Shown here piece by piece: positions 24,686 through 34,026 of a stretch of DNA of 64,000 nucleotides (the stretch's first letter is position 1; each line of letters opens with the position of its first letter). The notes under the pieces are model-generated. The model was not told the origin of the DNA. It searched no databases and saw nothing but the letters and a program-made list of their open reading frames with translations. Where the stretch lies: NCBI RefSeq assembly GCF_019042245.1, contig NZ_JAHQCX010000017.1, positions 57,772-121,771 on the forward strand. Direction: 5' to 3'. Position numbers and translations under genes: made by a program. The stretch is from Diplocloster modestus (GTDB lineage Bacteria; Bacillota; Clostridia; Lachnospirales; Lachnospiraceae).

Positions 24686-25789
24686 CTAATATTTCTTGGG
24701 CTGCATCCCTACATTCAGCACGATCCCCATACCGATGAACAGAGTTACCAGCGATGTCAGCCCATAACTGACAAATGGCAGCGGTATTCCCGTGTTGGGG
24801 AGCAGTCCTGTTGCTACACCGATGTTGATAAAACTCTGGAACCCGATAAATGCCCCCATACCACAGCATATCAGGGTCCCCTCCAGATCTCTGGCTTTCC
24901 TTCCCATCCAAATACATTCTAACACAATTAAAAACAATAAGATAATGATCGCACAACAACCGATAAATCCCAATTCCTCACCGGCCACCGCGAAGATAAA
25001 GTCCGTCTGCGGTTCCGCGATAAAATTACCGTTCTTGACGGATGAGATCTCATTGGTATCCAATCCCTTCCCGTATAGCTGGCCGGAACCTATGGCCATC
25101 TTGGAATTCAGCTGCTGGTATGCAATATCCGGATATTTCTCCGGCTCCAGCCAGGCCAGCACCCGCTCCTGCTGATAATCATGGAAAAACGGCTGATCCG
25201 GCTGAACAATCAGACTGAAAAAAATGATAACAAGAGGAATCACTACCGCCAGTACTCCACCTATTATTTTATAACTTAATCCGGCAACATACAAGAGGCT
25301 GCAGAAAATTAATGTAATTGCAATCGTGGTCGACAGGTTCGGCTCCTTATAAACCAGGAACAGCGGGATTCCGATCAGGATCAGGGAGGCGCCGATTAAG
25401 CGCACCGTATTGATATATTCCCGATAATCGGAAAACAGCTTGGAAAAGAACAAAATCAACAACACCTTCGCCAGCTCTGAGGGCTGAAACTGAATTCCAA
25501 AAATAAGAATCCACCTGGTAGCACCGTTTACCTCTTTACCGAATATGAGTACCGCCACAAGAAGCGCCACACACAGCAGATACATCAGCCACTGAAACTT
25601 CAGAAGGAAATGATAATCAATCAGGGAACACACGATCAGAGCGACCATACCGATCGCCATACCGAAGATCTGCTTGTCCTGTGATGATTCCTGGGCGCTG
25701 CCCACGATCAGGATTCCCATTATGGTAACCAGTATAATATAAAACAACAATCTGAAGTTATAGTTTCTAAGCTGATATTGTTTGAACAT
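24686..25789 (-). CDS. rodA: Rod-shape determining peptidoglycan polymerase RodA
   Basis: 367 residues with about ten hydrophobic helices, SEDS family. Conserved features include GATRWILIFGIQFQPSELAK near 85-105, the NSKMAIGSGQLYGKGL loop and the terminal PFVSYGLTSL. RodA is the lateral-wall glycosyltransferase that works with the PBP2-type transpeptidase, encoded four genes upstream in the same operon. AGGAG lies upstream of the ATG. The close relatives FtsW and SpoVE cannot be fully excluded, but context with mreBCD and mrdA favours RodA. Confidence 0.92.
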   Translation of the reverse strand: MFKQYQLRNYNFRLLFYIILVTIMGILIVGSAQESSQDKQIFGMAIGMVALIVCSLIDYHFLLKFQWLMYLLCVALLVAVLIFGKEVNGATRWILIFGIQFQPSELAKVLLILFFSKLFSDYREYINTVRLIGASLILIGIPLFLVYKEPNLSTTIAITLIFCSLLYVAGLSYKIIGGVLAVVIPLVIIFFSLIVQPDQPFFHDYQQERVLAWLEPEKYPDIAYQQLNSKMAIGSGQLYGKGLDTNEISSVKNGNFIAEPQTDFIFAVAGEELGFIGCCAIIILLFLIVLECIWMGRKARDLEGTLICCGMGAFIGFQSFINIGVATGLLPNTGIPLPFVSYGLTSLVTLFIGMGIVLNVGMQPKKY

Positions 25790-25800
25790 AAACGCTCCTG

Positions 25801-26076
25801 CTATTTATTCATTTTCTTCATGTCTTTAATCGGAATGTTTGCGTACAGTGCCGGAACACTGCCGTTGCTTCCTTCCGATTCTGTCTGGGTAATCTGAATA
25901 TCCAGGCCTTCGGGGTCTATTTCCATATATTTTGTAATTACCTGGATAATATCATTTTTTATCATTTCCATTACTTCCGGTGAACAATTCGCCCGGTCGG
26001 AGATTAACAACAGTTTTAAACGATCTTTTGCAACGTCTCCTGAATTTTTCTTTTTAAATAAATCTAACAATCCCAT
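25801..26076 (-). CDS. minE: Cell division topological specificity factor MinE
   Basis: 91 residues from ATG 26076 (GGGGGAGG upstream); the longer frame to 26127 overlaps minD and is not needed. The N-terminal MGLLDLFKKKNSGDVAKDRLKLLLISDR is the MinD-stimulating and membrane-targeting segment (only partly quoted), followed by the dimerisation domain. MinE drives pole-to-pole or polar positioning of MinCD. Presence of MinE, rather than DivIVA/MinJ alone, implies an oscillating Min system in this Gram-positive. Confidence 0.94.
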   Translation of the reverse strand: MGLLDLFKKKNSGDVAKDRLKLLLISDRANCSPEVMEMIKNDIIQVITKYMEIDPEGLDIQITQTESEGSNGSVPALYANIPIKDMKKMNK

Positions 26077-26095
26077 TGTTGTATCCTCCCCCTGA

Positions 26096-26884
26096 TCATT
26101 TTTTAAATAAACCGGCCAGTTTTGCAAAGAATCCGCTGCTGACTGCCAAATCCATCAGCGGCACATCTTCTCCTATTACCCTCCTGCAGATATTCATAAA
26201 TGCCTGTCCGGCCATGGAATCGCTTCCTACCAGCGGCTCGCCCTGGTTTGTGGCGACGACAATGTTCTCATCATCCGGAACCGCGCCGATCAGATTGATA
26301 GCCAGGATATCCACCACATCATCAATGGACATCATATCTCCCCGCTTCACCATATCCATGCGGATTCTGTTCACGATCAGCTCGATCTTTTTTAAACCAT
26401 TGGCTTCCAGCAGCCCGATGATACGGTCCGCATCCCGGATCGCAGATACTTCCGGAGTCGTCACAATCAGTGCCCGGTCCGCTCCTGCGATGGCGTTTTT
26501 GAATCCCTGCTCGATTCCCGCGGGGCAGTCCAGAAGTATGTAGTCAAATTCTTCCCTCAATTCATCGGTCAGTTTTTTCATCTGCTCAGGGGTGACCGAA
26601 GTTTTGTCTCTGGTCTGCGCGGACGGCAGCAGATGAAGGTTGGGATATCTTTTGTCCTTGATTAAAGCCTGTTTAATCCGGCAGTTTCCTTCTATTACAT
26701 CAACCAGATTATAGACAATCCTGTTCTCCAGGCCCATAACCACATCCAGGTTCCGCAGCCCTATATCCGTATCGATCAAAACCACCTTTTTATCCAATTT
26801 GGCAAGGCCTGTTCCGACGTTGGCCGTAGTTGTCGTCTTCCCGACGCCGCCTTTGCCTGATGTTACTACAATTACTTCACTCAT
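26096..26884 (-). CDS. minD: Septum site-determining ATPase MinD
   Basis: 262 residues from ATG 26884 behind TTGGAGGG. Deviant Walker A motif KGGVGKTTTTANVG (about 10-23), switch residues VVLIDTDIGLRNLDVVMG and the DCPAGIEQG Walker B region, ending in a short amphipathic membrane helix GFFAKLAGLFKK. ATP-bound MinD dimerises on the membrane and recruits MinC. Second of three min genes in order C-D-E. Confidence 0.96.
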   Translation of the reverse strand: MSEVIVVTSGKGGVGKTTTTANVGTGLAKLDKKVVLIDTDIGLRNLDVVMGLENRIVYNLVDVIEGNCRIKQALIKDKRYPNLHLLPSAQTRDKTSVTPEQMKKLTDELREEFDYILLDCPAGIEQGFKNAIAGADRALIVTTPEVSAIRDADRIIGLLEANGLKKIELIVNRIRMDMVKRGDMMSIDDVVDILAINLIGAVPDDENIVVATNQGEPLVGSDSMAGQAFMNICRRVIGEDVPLMDLAVSSGFFAKLAGLFKK

Positions 26885-26905
26885 GCTGATTCCCTCCAAA
26901 TGTTT

Positions 26906-27571
26906 TTATAAATTTAGTTCTCCGATGGATTCTTTGGTAATTGGCTCGATATAGATATTGCCGTCCTCCACATAGGAGATTTTCGGCTCATTATCGCTCT
27001 TCTTATGTGATTCATCCGGGCAGCGGGCGATCACGTCGCCGATCCTGATCTGCATGGGATGCATGGATAAGGCCGCCACAAAGGCGTTTTGATTTCCATT
27101 CGCTCCCGCATAGGCATTCCCCTTAAATGCCCCCAGAATAACAATGTTGCCTTTGGCAATCACCTTCGCCCCGGGATTTACATCACCCAGGATTACGATG
27201 CTTGTCTCAGACTCCAGCACCTGGCCGGATCTTAAAGTGCCTTTATAAAATTGTCCGTCATGGGCGGAAATTTCATTCAATTTCTCATCCAGTGATTTTT
27301 TGAATTCCTGTTCTTTCTGCAGATCTGTGTCTACCACACACAGAACCTTGATATCGGAATTCTCACTGATCGCTTCTAATGCCTGCCCTATCTCTTCTTC
27401 CGATAATTTTCTTCCTTCAAAGCTGACAACCATCTGTGCATCTTTAAAAAATTTGGCTGAGTCACGGAACTTTTCAGCAATCTTGTCCAGCAGTTCCGGG
27501 AAAGGCATGTCCCGGTCCAGAATCACAATAATACCGTACCGATTGCTTTTGATGATTACAGGCTGATTCAT
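26906..27571 (-). CDS. minC: Septum site-determining protein MinC
   Basis: 221 residues. The N-terminal FtsZ-inhibiting domain (about 1-100) is followed by the C-terminal beta-helix with GDVNPGAKVIAKGNIVILG and AFKGNAYAGANG (about 140-165) that binds MinD. It prevents Z-ring assembly away from midcell. The start lies 11 bp after the mrdA stop. Confidence 0.94.
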   Translation of the reverse strand: MNQPVIIKSNRYGIIVILDRDMPFPELLDKIAEKFRDSAKFFKDAQMVVSFEGRKLSEEEIGQALEAISENSDIKVLCVVDTDLQKEQEFKKSLDEKLNEISAHDGQFYKGTLRSGQVLESETSIVILGDVNPGAKVIAKGNIVILGAFKGNAYAGANGNQNAFVAALSMHPMQIRIGDVIARCPDESHKKSDNEPKISYVEDGNIYIEPITKESIGELNL

Positions 27572-27582
27572 TGCTAATCCCC

Positions 27583-30453
27583 CTAGTCTCCTGTTACTGT
27601 TTGTGTTTCTGTGGCAGTACCGCTTATAATCTCCTCCGCGCTTGCCAGTTTAAAATAGTATTTTACAATATCTCTTGTGACTTCCGCAGTATTCGCGGAT
27701 GTATAGCCGTTGGCGATCCGTGTCGCGATAGCGATCTCGGGCTGGTCATAGGGCGCATACCCCACGAACAACGCATGGTCCGGCCTGCTGGTGGTCTGCT
27801 GTGCCGTACCGGTCTTACCTGCGGCCTGCACCGTCAATCCGTCGAAAGCCGAGGTCTTTTCTACCACCATACGCATGCCCTCGTGGACTGCATTCCAGAC
27901 CGTATCCGGAAGATCCACTTTATTGCCTTCCTTGGTTCCAAATGTTTTTATAGTTTCTCCGGATGGACTGGCCACTTTATCCAAAAGTGTCAGCTCATAA
28001 CAATTGCCGGAATTGGCAACCGTCATCACATAGCGGTTCAGCTCGGAAGTCGTATAGGCGTGGGAGCCCTGTCCGATCGCAGAACGCACCGCATCCTCCT
28101 CGGAAAACTGCGGCTCCGATTCCGGAATCTCGATCCCGGACTTGGAAGTCAGGCCGAACATCGCCGCATATTTTTTCAGACGTTCCAGGCCGTATTCGCT
28201 CTTATAGGTGCCATTGACAGTCCCCAGCCGGTAACCCACTTCGTAGAAAAAGTAGTTACAGGAATCCCGAAGCGCCGTTGACACGTTCTCCGCGCCGTGA
28301 GTTCCATGGGAGCGGTTATAGAGCCAGCATTTCGGTGATGGTGTTATTTTATCATAAACACCCAAATCTTGTATAGTGGCAGTTGTAGAAATCACCTGTT
28401 CGGAGAGTCCCGCAACTGCGGATAACATCTTAAAGGTAGAACCGGGAGCCGTACGCTCCTGGGTCGCCCTGTTATACATGGGAGCCGCCTCTTTATCCGA
28501 CTGCAGCTTCTGGAAGTATGCCGAATCCATGGAATTCGCCAGCCGGTTGTTATCGTACCCCGGATAGGATACGCTGGCCAGAACCTGTCCGGTATTCACA
28601 TCGGTAATTACCGCGGAACCGGAACATGGGTCCAGCCCCAGCTGGCCCGGTGTTATCTGGAGATTCGAGATCTTTTTCATCATAAACTGGTAAGCTGACA
28701 TCTGGCCGCTCTCAACCGCCGCTTTGTCCTCGTCGTCGGCCGGAAGAATGCCCTGCTCATATAATAACATACAAACTTCTTTCCCGCTAAGGGAATTATC
28801 GCGGATCATGTATTTATAAATGAGAGAACTGAACCCTTCCTCGTTTTCCAGGGAGGTGATGATATAATCCACCAGCGCGTCATAGATCTGAGCGGAATCC
28901 AGATATTTATCTTCCACAGATATATTGGAAATATCGACCCACTCTTTGGAAATCGCATACTCCAGATATTCCTTAAGTCCGATGGTCTCGTCCGTTTTCC
29001 AGGCGATATAAGTGGGATCTTTGGTATCCACAGCCTTGGAGATCAATATCTCATGATCCGTCAGGAATGTGTTGACGATATAACTCATATAGGACTGCAT
29101 ATCCTTCGGCAGCGCCCGGTAAGCGGTTGGGGCAGCGGAGGTGAGTTCGGACCGGATCCGGCTTAACACGCTTTGCTGGCTTCCGACGAATTTATCATAC
29201 ACCGCGCTTTCCGTCTCCTTAGCTTCCGGCTTGGCGAAATGCCCGGTATCCAGTACTCTGTGTTTGAAAAATGCATAATATACGTCGTCGATGGGAATGA
29301 CGATATCTCCGGCTCCGCTGTTGGATGAGGGAGTGTACTCTTTGATATTCCGGATCTTGGATATCAGAATTCCCGCCAGCTTCTGTTCGATAATGTCGTA
29401 GACGGCTATCTGCAGATCCCGGTCGATGGTCAGATACAGATCGTTGCCCGCCTCCGGTTCGGTCCGCTCGGATACCTCGAGAACCTTGCCCAGGTTGTCT
29501 ACATAGAACTTTTCCATTCCCTTTTTCCCCTGCAGGTCGGTTTCCATATATTGTTCGATTCCGGATTTTCCGATGATATCATTCAGGGCATAGCTGTCAT
29601 CCTGTTTCTTCAGCTCATCCAGCTCTTCCTGGGACGCTTTGCCGGTATAACCGATAATATGGGAAAAGTACAGGCTGTCGTTATATCTGCGGAGAAATCC
29701 TTTCTCTATCTGTACCCCCTGCAGCTTATCGCTGTTTTCCATGATAACCGCAACGGTCTCGTCGCTGACATCTGTCGCGATCGTGGTCGCCATATATTTC
29801 TGATAGCTGTTTCCGGCCATGGCAAACCGCACACTGGCTATTTTCAGTATCTCTTCTTTTGTGAAATCGGCAGAGATACCGTATCCGGTCTTATTATCCG
29901 CGCACAGACGCGCCATAATCGTGTCGGCAGACGCATTTTTCTGCTCAGGTTCCAGCGCATCTATGGTTTTCTTCCCGTAAACGTCGGCGCGGAAGCGCAT
30001 CAGGGAAGTCCCTTCCACTGAGAAGATATAGTTATCGTTACTGTCCAGCACAATCTGGAAATCGCTGATCATGGTATCGCCGTTGCCTTCCACGATCTGT
30101 ATTACCTGATCGATAATATGGTTGAGCTCCTGATTTTTTTTCGATATGCTGTCATATTCCCCGTTGTCCTCTATGGTAACAGAATAAGCCAGCTCGTTAT
30201 AAGCCAGCAGATTCCCCTTACTGTCGTAAATATTACCTCTGGTGCCGTTTAAAACCCGCTCTTTTTTTATTTTCAGCGTAAACGTATTTAAATAATCCTC
30301 TCCATTCACGATCTGAAGAACAAACAGCCTCTGAACCAGTAAGGCCGCCAGCGCGAGAAAGACGATTATCATGACAAACTCTCTGGATTTTACAACGTCC
30401 AGGATATAATCTTTGATATCTCTTAGTAACTCTCTAAACAAATTTGTTTGCAC
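27583..30453 (-). CDS. mrdA: Penicillin-binding protein 2 (elongation transpeptidase)
   Basis: 956 residues, larger than the roughly 650-700 of proteobacterial PBP2, mainly because of an insertion in the middle (about 330-560). One N-terminal membrane anchor at about 27-48, a pedestal domain, then the transpeptidase motifs STFK (GSTFKMLSAVAGL), SCN (RDSCNYFFYEVG) and KTGT (AGKTGTAQQT). It cross-links lateral-wall peptidoglycan with RodA. The GTG at 30453 directly abuts AAGGA, so a TTG at 30441 with the site 11 nt upstream may be the real start. Overlaps mreD. Confidence 0.94.
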   Translation of the reverse strand: MQTNLFRELLRDIKDYILDVVKSREFVMIIVFLALAALLVQRLFVLQIVNGEDYLNTFTLKIKKERVLNGTRGNIYDSKGNLLAYNELAYSVTIEDNGEYDSISKKNQELNHIIDQVIQIVEGNGDTMISDFQIVLDSNDNYIFSVEGTSLMRFRADVYGKKTIDALEPEQKNASADTIMARLCADNKTGYGISADFTKEEILKIASVRFAMAGNSYQKYMATTIATDVSDETVAVIMENSDKLQGVQIEKGFLRRYNDSLYFSHIIGYTGKASQEELDELKKQDDSYALNDIIGKSGIEQYMETDLQGKKGMEKFYVDNLGKVLEVSERTEPEAGNDLYLTIDRDLQIAVYDIIEQKLAGILISKIRNIKEYTPSSNSGAGDIVIPIDDVYYAFFKHRVLDTGHFAKPEAKETESAVYDKFVGSQQSVLSRIRSELTSAAPTAYRALPKDMQSYMSYIVNTFLTDHEILISKAVDTKDPTYIAWKTDETIGLKEYLEYAISKEWVDISNISVEDKYLDSAQIYDALVDYIITSLENEEGFSSLIYKYMIRDNSLSGKEVCMLLYEQGILPADDEDKAAVESGQMSAYQFMMKKISNLQITPGQLGLDPCSGSAVITDVNTGQVLASVSYPGYDNNRLANSMDSAYFQKLQSDKEAAPMYNRATQERTAPGSTFKMLSAVAGLSEQVISTTATIQDLGVYDKITPSPKCWLYNRSHGTHGAENVSTALRDSCNYFFYEVGYRLGTVNGTYKSEYGLERLKKYAAMFGLTSKSGIEIPESEPQFSEEDAVRSAIGQGSHAYTTSELNRYVMTVANSGNCYELTLLDKVASPSGETIKTFGTKEGNKVDLPDTVWNAVHEGMRMVVEKTSAFDGLTVQAAGKTGTAQQTTSRPDHALFVGYAPYDQPEIAIATRIANGYTSANTAEVTRDIVKYYFKLASAEEIISGTATETQTVTGD

Positions 30454-30952
30454 TCCTTTTCTCGGCCGCCTCCAGCTTCCGGTTGATCCACAGAATAATC
30501 CGGTAAAGGATCACGGTAACCACCACGGTGTACACCACCTCCGGAATGATCACGTGGACCAGGTAATACGGAAAATCCAGCCTGTTGCGCAGCAAAAACA
30601 AAAAGAAATAAATCACAAAACTGAATACAATCTCGCTTAAAGTGATCAGGATCATGGGCAGCTTCACATCCTCGTCGAAAAAGATCTTGTGAAAGAATCC
30701 GTTCCCATACCCAATCAGCATGTACATCAGCGCGTAAAAGCCCAAAATGTCACCATAAAAAATATCTATCAAAAAGCCGCAGAAAAAGCCAATGATCAGC
30801 CCTTCCTTTTTGCCTCTCATGAAACCAAAGGAGGAAGTAACGACAATCAGCAGGTTCGGAGATATACTCGCCAGAGCCAGGCTCTGGAACAGCGTACACT
30901 GCAGCACATAACATACAATTATCAATACGGTGACCACCAGAGTTCTCTTCAC
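30434..30952 (-). CDS. mreD: Rod shape-determining protein MreD
   Basis: 172 residues, almost entirely hydrophobic with five or six helices. MreD has little sequence conservation; SSFGFMRGKKEGLIIGFFCG (about 40-59) and IFYGDILGFYALMYMLIGY fit the family, and the position between mreC and mrdA is decisive. It links MreC and the synthases RodA/PBP2. Overlaps the mrdA open frame by about 20 bp. Confidence 0.92.
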   Translation of the reverse strand: MKRTLVVTVLIIVCYVLQCTLFQSLALASISPNLLIVVTSSFGFMRGKKEGLIIGFFCGFLIDIFYGDILGFYALMYMLIGYGNGFFHKIFFDEDVKLPMILITLSEIVFSFVIYFFLFLLRNRLDFPYYLVHVIIPEVVYTVVVTVILYRIILWINRKLEAAEKRSANKFV

Positions 30953-30990
30953 TTGCCTTTTGTCCTCCTTTCTGCCGGTAATTTCCAGTA

Positions 30991-31830
30991 TTATTTCAGA
31001 TCCGTGATCACCAGCACTTCTTCCAGATGCTCAAAATCCACCACCGGAGTGATCGTACCTGATTTTGTCAGGTTATTGGCGTCCGGTACGATTTCTTTTA
31101 CATATCCGATCAGTATCCGCGGCAGATACTTGCTGCTGATAATCGATGTTACCACTTTGTCCCCTGCATTGACCTTATTCTCTTTGTCCGACAGTTCACT
31201 GAACTGGATAATCCCCTCGTTCATCAACTGCAGATTTCCTTCCACAATACAGCGGTCCGAAGTGGTCTCGATCATGGCGCTGACGTTGGTAGTGTCGTCG
31301 ATGATCGACCTGACTGTGGCATAATCTGGTCCTACCTCGGTGATTATCCCCACCAGCCCGCCGCCTGCGATTACATTCATATCCACCGCCAGGCCGTCAT
31401 TGGTACCTTTATCAATCAGAAATTTGTCGAACCAATTGCCGGGGTCCTTTCCAATGATTCTGGCTCCGACTTTCTGGTAATCAGAATATTCGGAATCCAG
31501 CTTCACCAGTTCCCGCAGACGTTCCAGCTCGAATTTATCCTGCTGAAGGATCGTATTCTCCTCCGTCAGCTCGTCCACCTGCTGCTGCAGCTCCTGATTT
31601 TTGGCCCGGACTTCTTTTAAATCCGCCAGATTCTCCTTCTTATCGCTGATCCACCAGCCGATCTGATTGATCCCCTTCTGGATCGGTACAAAGACGTAGT
31701 TAGAGACACTGCGCAGTGGCCCTGTAGCCAGATCCGTAGTGAACGTAAGCAGCATCAGCCCGATACACAGCAGGGTAAGGACCAGCAGCAGATATTTACT
31801 TGGTATCGAAAATCTCTTTTTCTTTCTCAT
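30991..31830 (-). CDS. mreC: Rod shape-determining protein MreC
   Basis: 279 residues: cytoplasmic basic start, one membrane helix (about 12-32), a coiled coil around 60-110 with repeated Leu/Glu heptads, and the MreC beta domain with GKDPGNWFDKFLIDKGTNDG (about 126-145) and DYATVRSIIDDTTNVSAMIE. It organises the elongasome outside the membrane and activates PBP2. Second gene after mreB. Confidence 0.95.
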   Translation of the reverse strand: MRKKKRFSIPSKYLLLVLTLLCIGLMLLTFTTDLATGPLRSVSNYVFVPIQKGINQIGWWISDKKENLADLKEVRAKNQELQQQVDELTEENTILQQDKFELERLRELVKLDSEYSDYQKVGARIIGKDPGNWFDKFLIDKGTNDGLAVDMNVIAGGGLVGIITEVGPDYATVRSIIDDTTNVSAMIETTSDRCIVEGNLQLMNEGIIQFSELSDKENKVNAGDKVVTSIISSKYLPRILIGYVKEIVPDANNLTKSGTITPVVDFEHLEEVLVITDLK

Positions 31831-31847
31831 GAATAACCTCTGTCCGA

Positions 31848-32864
31848 TTAATGATAAACCCTGGTCTGCCGTACAAAGTTCAGGGAACGCAGGCTGTCAT
31901 CGGCGATAATGTTCGCCAGCCCTCTTACCACACTCTCTTCCGGCTCTTCCACGATATTCGCTTTCAGATTCGTCTCCTTGCGTATGAATTTGTCCAGATT
32001 CCGGATTCTGGAAGAACCGCCGGTCACATATACACCGTTGGCCACGATATCCGCAGCCAGTTCCGGCGGCGTCCTCTCCAGTATGATTTTAACAGAATCG
32101 ATAATCGTATGCAGATGATCAGAAATCGCCTCGAAAATCAGAGTGCCCGGCACTTCCACCTCCACTGGCAGCCCGGTAACCACATCGATCCCATATGCTT
32201 TCGCGCTGGCTTCTTCACAGTCCGTGGCACACGCCAGCTGCTTTTTCAGATTTTCGGCGGTTTTGTCACCGATATAAAAATTATATTCCCGTTTCAGCAC
32301 ATTCTGGATATCCTCATCCAGCTGGTTTCCGCCCACATGGATCAGGCGGCTGATCACGATCCCTCCCAGAGAGATAATCGCGATCTCGGTGGTATCCGCC
32401 CCGATATTGATGATCATAACGCCTTTGGCACTCTTAACATCCACACCCAGTCCCACAGCATCGGCTACCGCCTTTTCCACCATATCCACCTGCTTGGGTT
32501 TAAAATTGCTGTTTAACACCACATCATGAAACGCTTTCTTCTCCACTTCCGTGATGTCGTTGGAAAATGTCATGATAAATTCACTTCCCTTTAAACTGCC
32601 TTTCGAATGGCTGCTTAAGAATTTGGAAAGGAGCTGCTGCATTGCATTGATATTGGAAATCACGCCATTGTTCATCGGGAAAAACACGTTGATATTAGCC
32701 GGCGCTTTTTCATACATCTCAAAGGCCTCATCCCCGATGGCAAACACATCCTTTTTATTGGCAATGGCTATAATATTCTTCTCTTTATAAATCTGGTCGG
32801 CATGCCGGTCGTAGATTTTGATATTGCATGTCCCTAAATCCACTCCAAAAACATTGTTCGTCAT
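31848..32864 (-). CDS. mreB: Actin-like cell shape protein MreB
   Basis: 338 residues, actin fold. Phosphate-1 motif FGVDLGTCNIKIYD at about 6-19, NIGADTTEIAIISLGG at about 152-167, and an adenosine motif ANGVYVTGGSSRIRNLD near 285. It forms membrane filaments that guide lateral wall synthesis. The N-terminus is less canonical than in model MreB proteins, so it could be an MreB/Mbl paralogue. AGGAGG is upstream. It begins the mreBCD-mrdA group downstream of radC. Confidence 0.94.
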   Translation of the reverse strand: MTNNVFGVDLGTCNIKIYDRHADQIYKEKNIIAIANKKDVFAIGDEAFEMYEKAPANINVFFPMNNGVISNINAMQQLLSKFLSSHSKGSLKGSEFIMTFSNDITEVEKKAFHDVVLNSNFKPKQVDMVEKAVADAVGLGVDVKSAKGVMIINIGADTTEIAIISLGGIVISRLIHVGGNQLDEDIQNVLKREYNFYIGDKTAENLKKQLACATDCEEASAKAYGIDVVTGLPVEVEVPGTLIFEAISDHLHTIIDSVKIILERTPPELAADIVANGVYVTGGSSRIRNLDKFIRKETNLKANIVEEPEESVVRGLANIIADDSLRSLNFVRQTRVYH

Positions 32865-32879
32865 TTTGCGTTAGTCCTC

Positions 32880-33578
32880 CTAAATAATTCCTCTTTCCTG
32901 TAAACTACAGTATTTTTGATCTCCTATAATAATATGATCTAACATGCGGATACCGATCAGTTCTCCGGACTGTTTGATCCTTCTGGATATGTCCACATCC
33001 GCTTTGCTGGGAGACGGATCTCCGCTGGGATGGTTATGGACCAGGATCATATTGACCGCTCCGTAACGCAGTGCCAGAATAAATATTTCCCGTGGGGATA
33101 CTAAAGAAGCATTGACGGTACCTTTGAAAATAACCTGTTCTCTCAACAAGCGATTTTTGGAATTCAGAAGCAGCACCATGAGATGTTCCTGCTCTAGATG
33201 ACGGAAATCTTCCATATAATAATCCGCAATAGTAGACGGCCTTTCAAAACGAAGGCTCTCTGTCGCAGCTTTTTTGGCTATTCTCCTGGATAATTCAGCC
33301 ACACACTGTATCTGAATGGCCTTCACTTTCCCAATTCCCTTTATCTTCATCAAATCCTGTATCCCAACACGGCAGACTCCCAGAAGCCCCTGTCCGATAC
33401 CGGATAGCTGTAATATTCGATCCGCCAGATCCAGACTGCGTTCCCCTTTGACGCCGCTGCGGATGATCACCGCCAGAAGCTCTGTGTCTGTCAGCGCCCC
33501 CGCGCCCAGAGCCAGACATTTTTCATAGGGCCTCTGATCACTTGGCATTTCTTTTACCGTTATGTTCTTTTTTTCCAT
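32880..33578 (-). CDS. radC: RadC/JAB-domain protein
   Basis: 232 residues. An N-terminal helix-hairpin-helix UPF0758 part (about 1-100, with GIGKVKAIQIQCVAELSRRI) and a JAMM metalloprotease-like core with HNHPSGDPSPSKADVDISRR (about 178-197). Once thought to be a repair protein; its real role is unsettled. It is linked to mreB in many Firmicutes (as in Bacillus ysxA-mreB). The AAGGAG site at 33593-33588 lies in a strong stem of the leader. Confidence 0.94.
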   Translation of the reverse strand: MEKKNITVKEMPSDQRPYEKCLALGAGALTDTELLAVIIRSGVKGERSLDLADRILQLSGIGQGLLGVCRVGIQDLMKIKGIGKVKAIQIQCVAELSRRIAKKAATESLRFERPSTIADYYMEDFRHLEQEHLMVLLLNSKNRLLREQVIFKGTVNASLVSPREIFILALRYGAVNMILVHNHPSGDPSPSKADVDISRRIKQSGELIGIRMLDHIIIGDQKYCSLQERGII

Positions 33579-33587
33579 GTTCTATCA

Positions 33588-33646
33588 CTCCTTAGTATTG
33601 TCTCTCTCCAATCGCGACAATACGGCTGCGCCGTTCCTACTAAGGA
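33588..33646 (-). promoter_or_regulatory. Leader hairpin that sequesters the radC ribosome binding site
   Basis: On the minus strand TCCTTAGTA (33646-33638) pairs with TACTAAGGA (33597-33589), which contains the Shine-Dalgarno AAGGA. Inside are a small hairpin ACGGC-GCA-GCCGT (33635-33623 region) and a stem TTGTC/GACAA, giving a three-way junction. Translation of radC would be blocked in this fold. Confidence 0.6.
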
Positions 33647-33691
33647 TTCTTACTGTATGAAACGATATGAATCATTGGTATTTCTTGATCG

Positions 33692-33952
33692 TTATATCAT
33701 TCGGTAAATGATTATACCCAGAATGACACCGATAATGCTGGCTATGGTTATTTTAATATGAAGTCCGAACGTGATGACCAGAATCCCCAGATTCAGGATA
33801 ATGGGACTGTCCAGTCCGAACTGCTGCCCGTAATTCAGCCAGCTTAAGAAGGATACTCCTTCTGTCAGGGAGCCGATAAAGCCACCCAGTACAATTCCTG
33901 CCAGAATGAGCAGAAAACATGCCCACGCATTTTTACCTGCTGATGCTCTCAT
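33692..33952 (-). CDS. DUF4321 small membrane protein
   Basis: 86 residues, three hydrophobic segments: CFLLILAGIVLGGFIGSL (about 11-28), LNLGILVITFGLHIKI and ASIIGVILGIIIYRMI at the C-terminus. DUF4321 members of this size are often found near mreB/radC or Maf genes in Clostridia, which is the case here. GGAGG lies upstream of the ATG. Function unknown; a part in envelope growth is suggested only by position. Confidence 0.85.
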   Translation of the reverse strand: MRASAGKNAWACFLLILAGIVLGGFIGSLTEGVSFLSWLNYGQQFGLDSPIILNLGILVITFGLHIKITIASIIGVILGIIIYRMI

Positions 33953-34026
33953 AAACCTTATCCTCCGATTTTTTATTCTAACACAAAACAGGATGCTTGT
34001 ATATCTATAATTTCCTTAATAATTTG

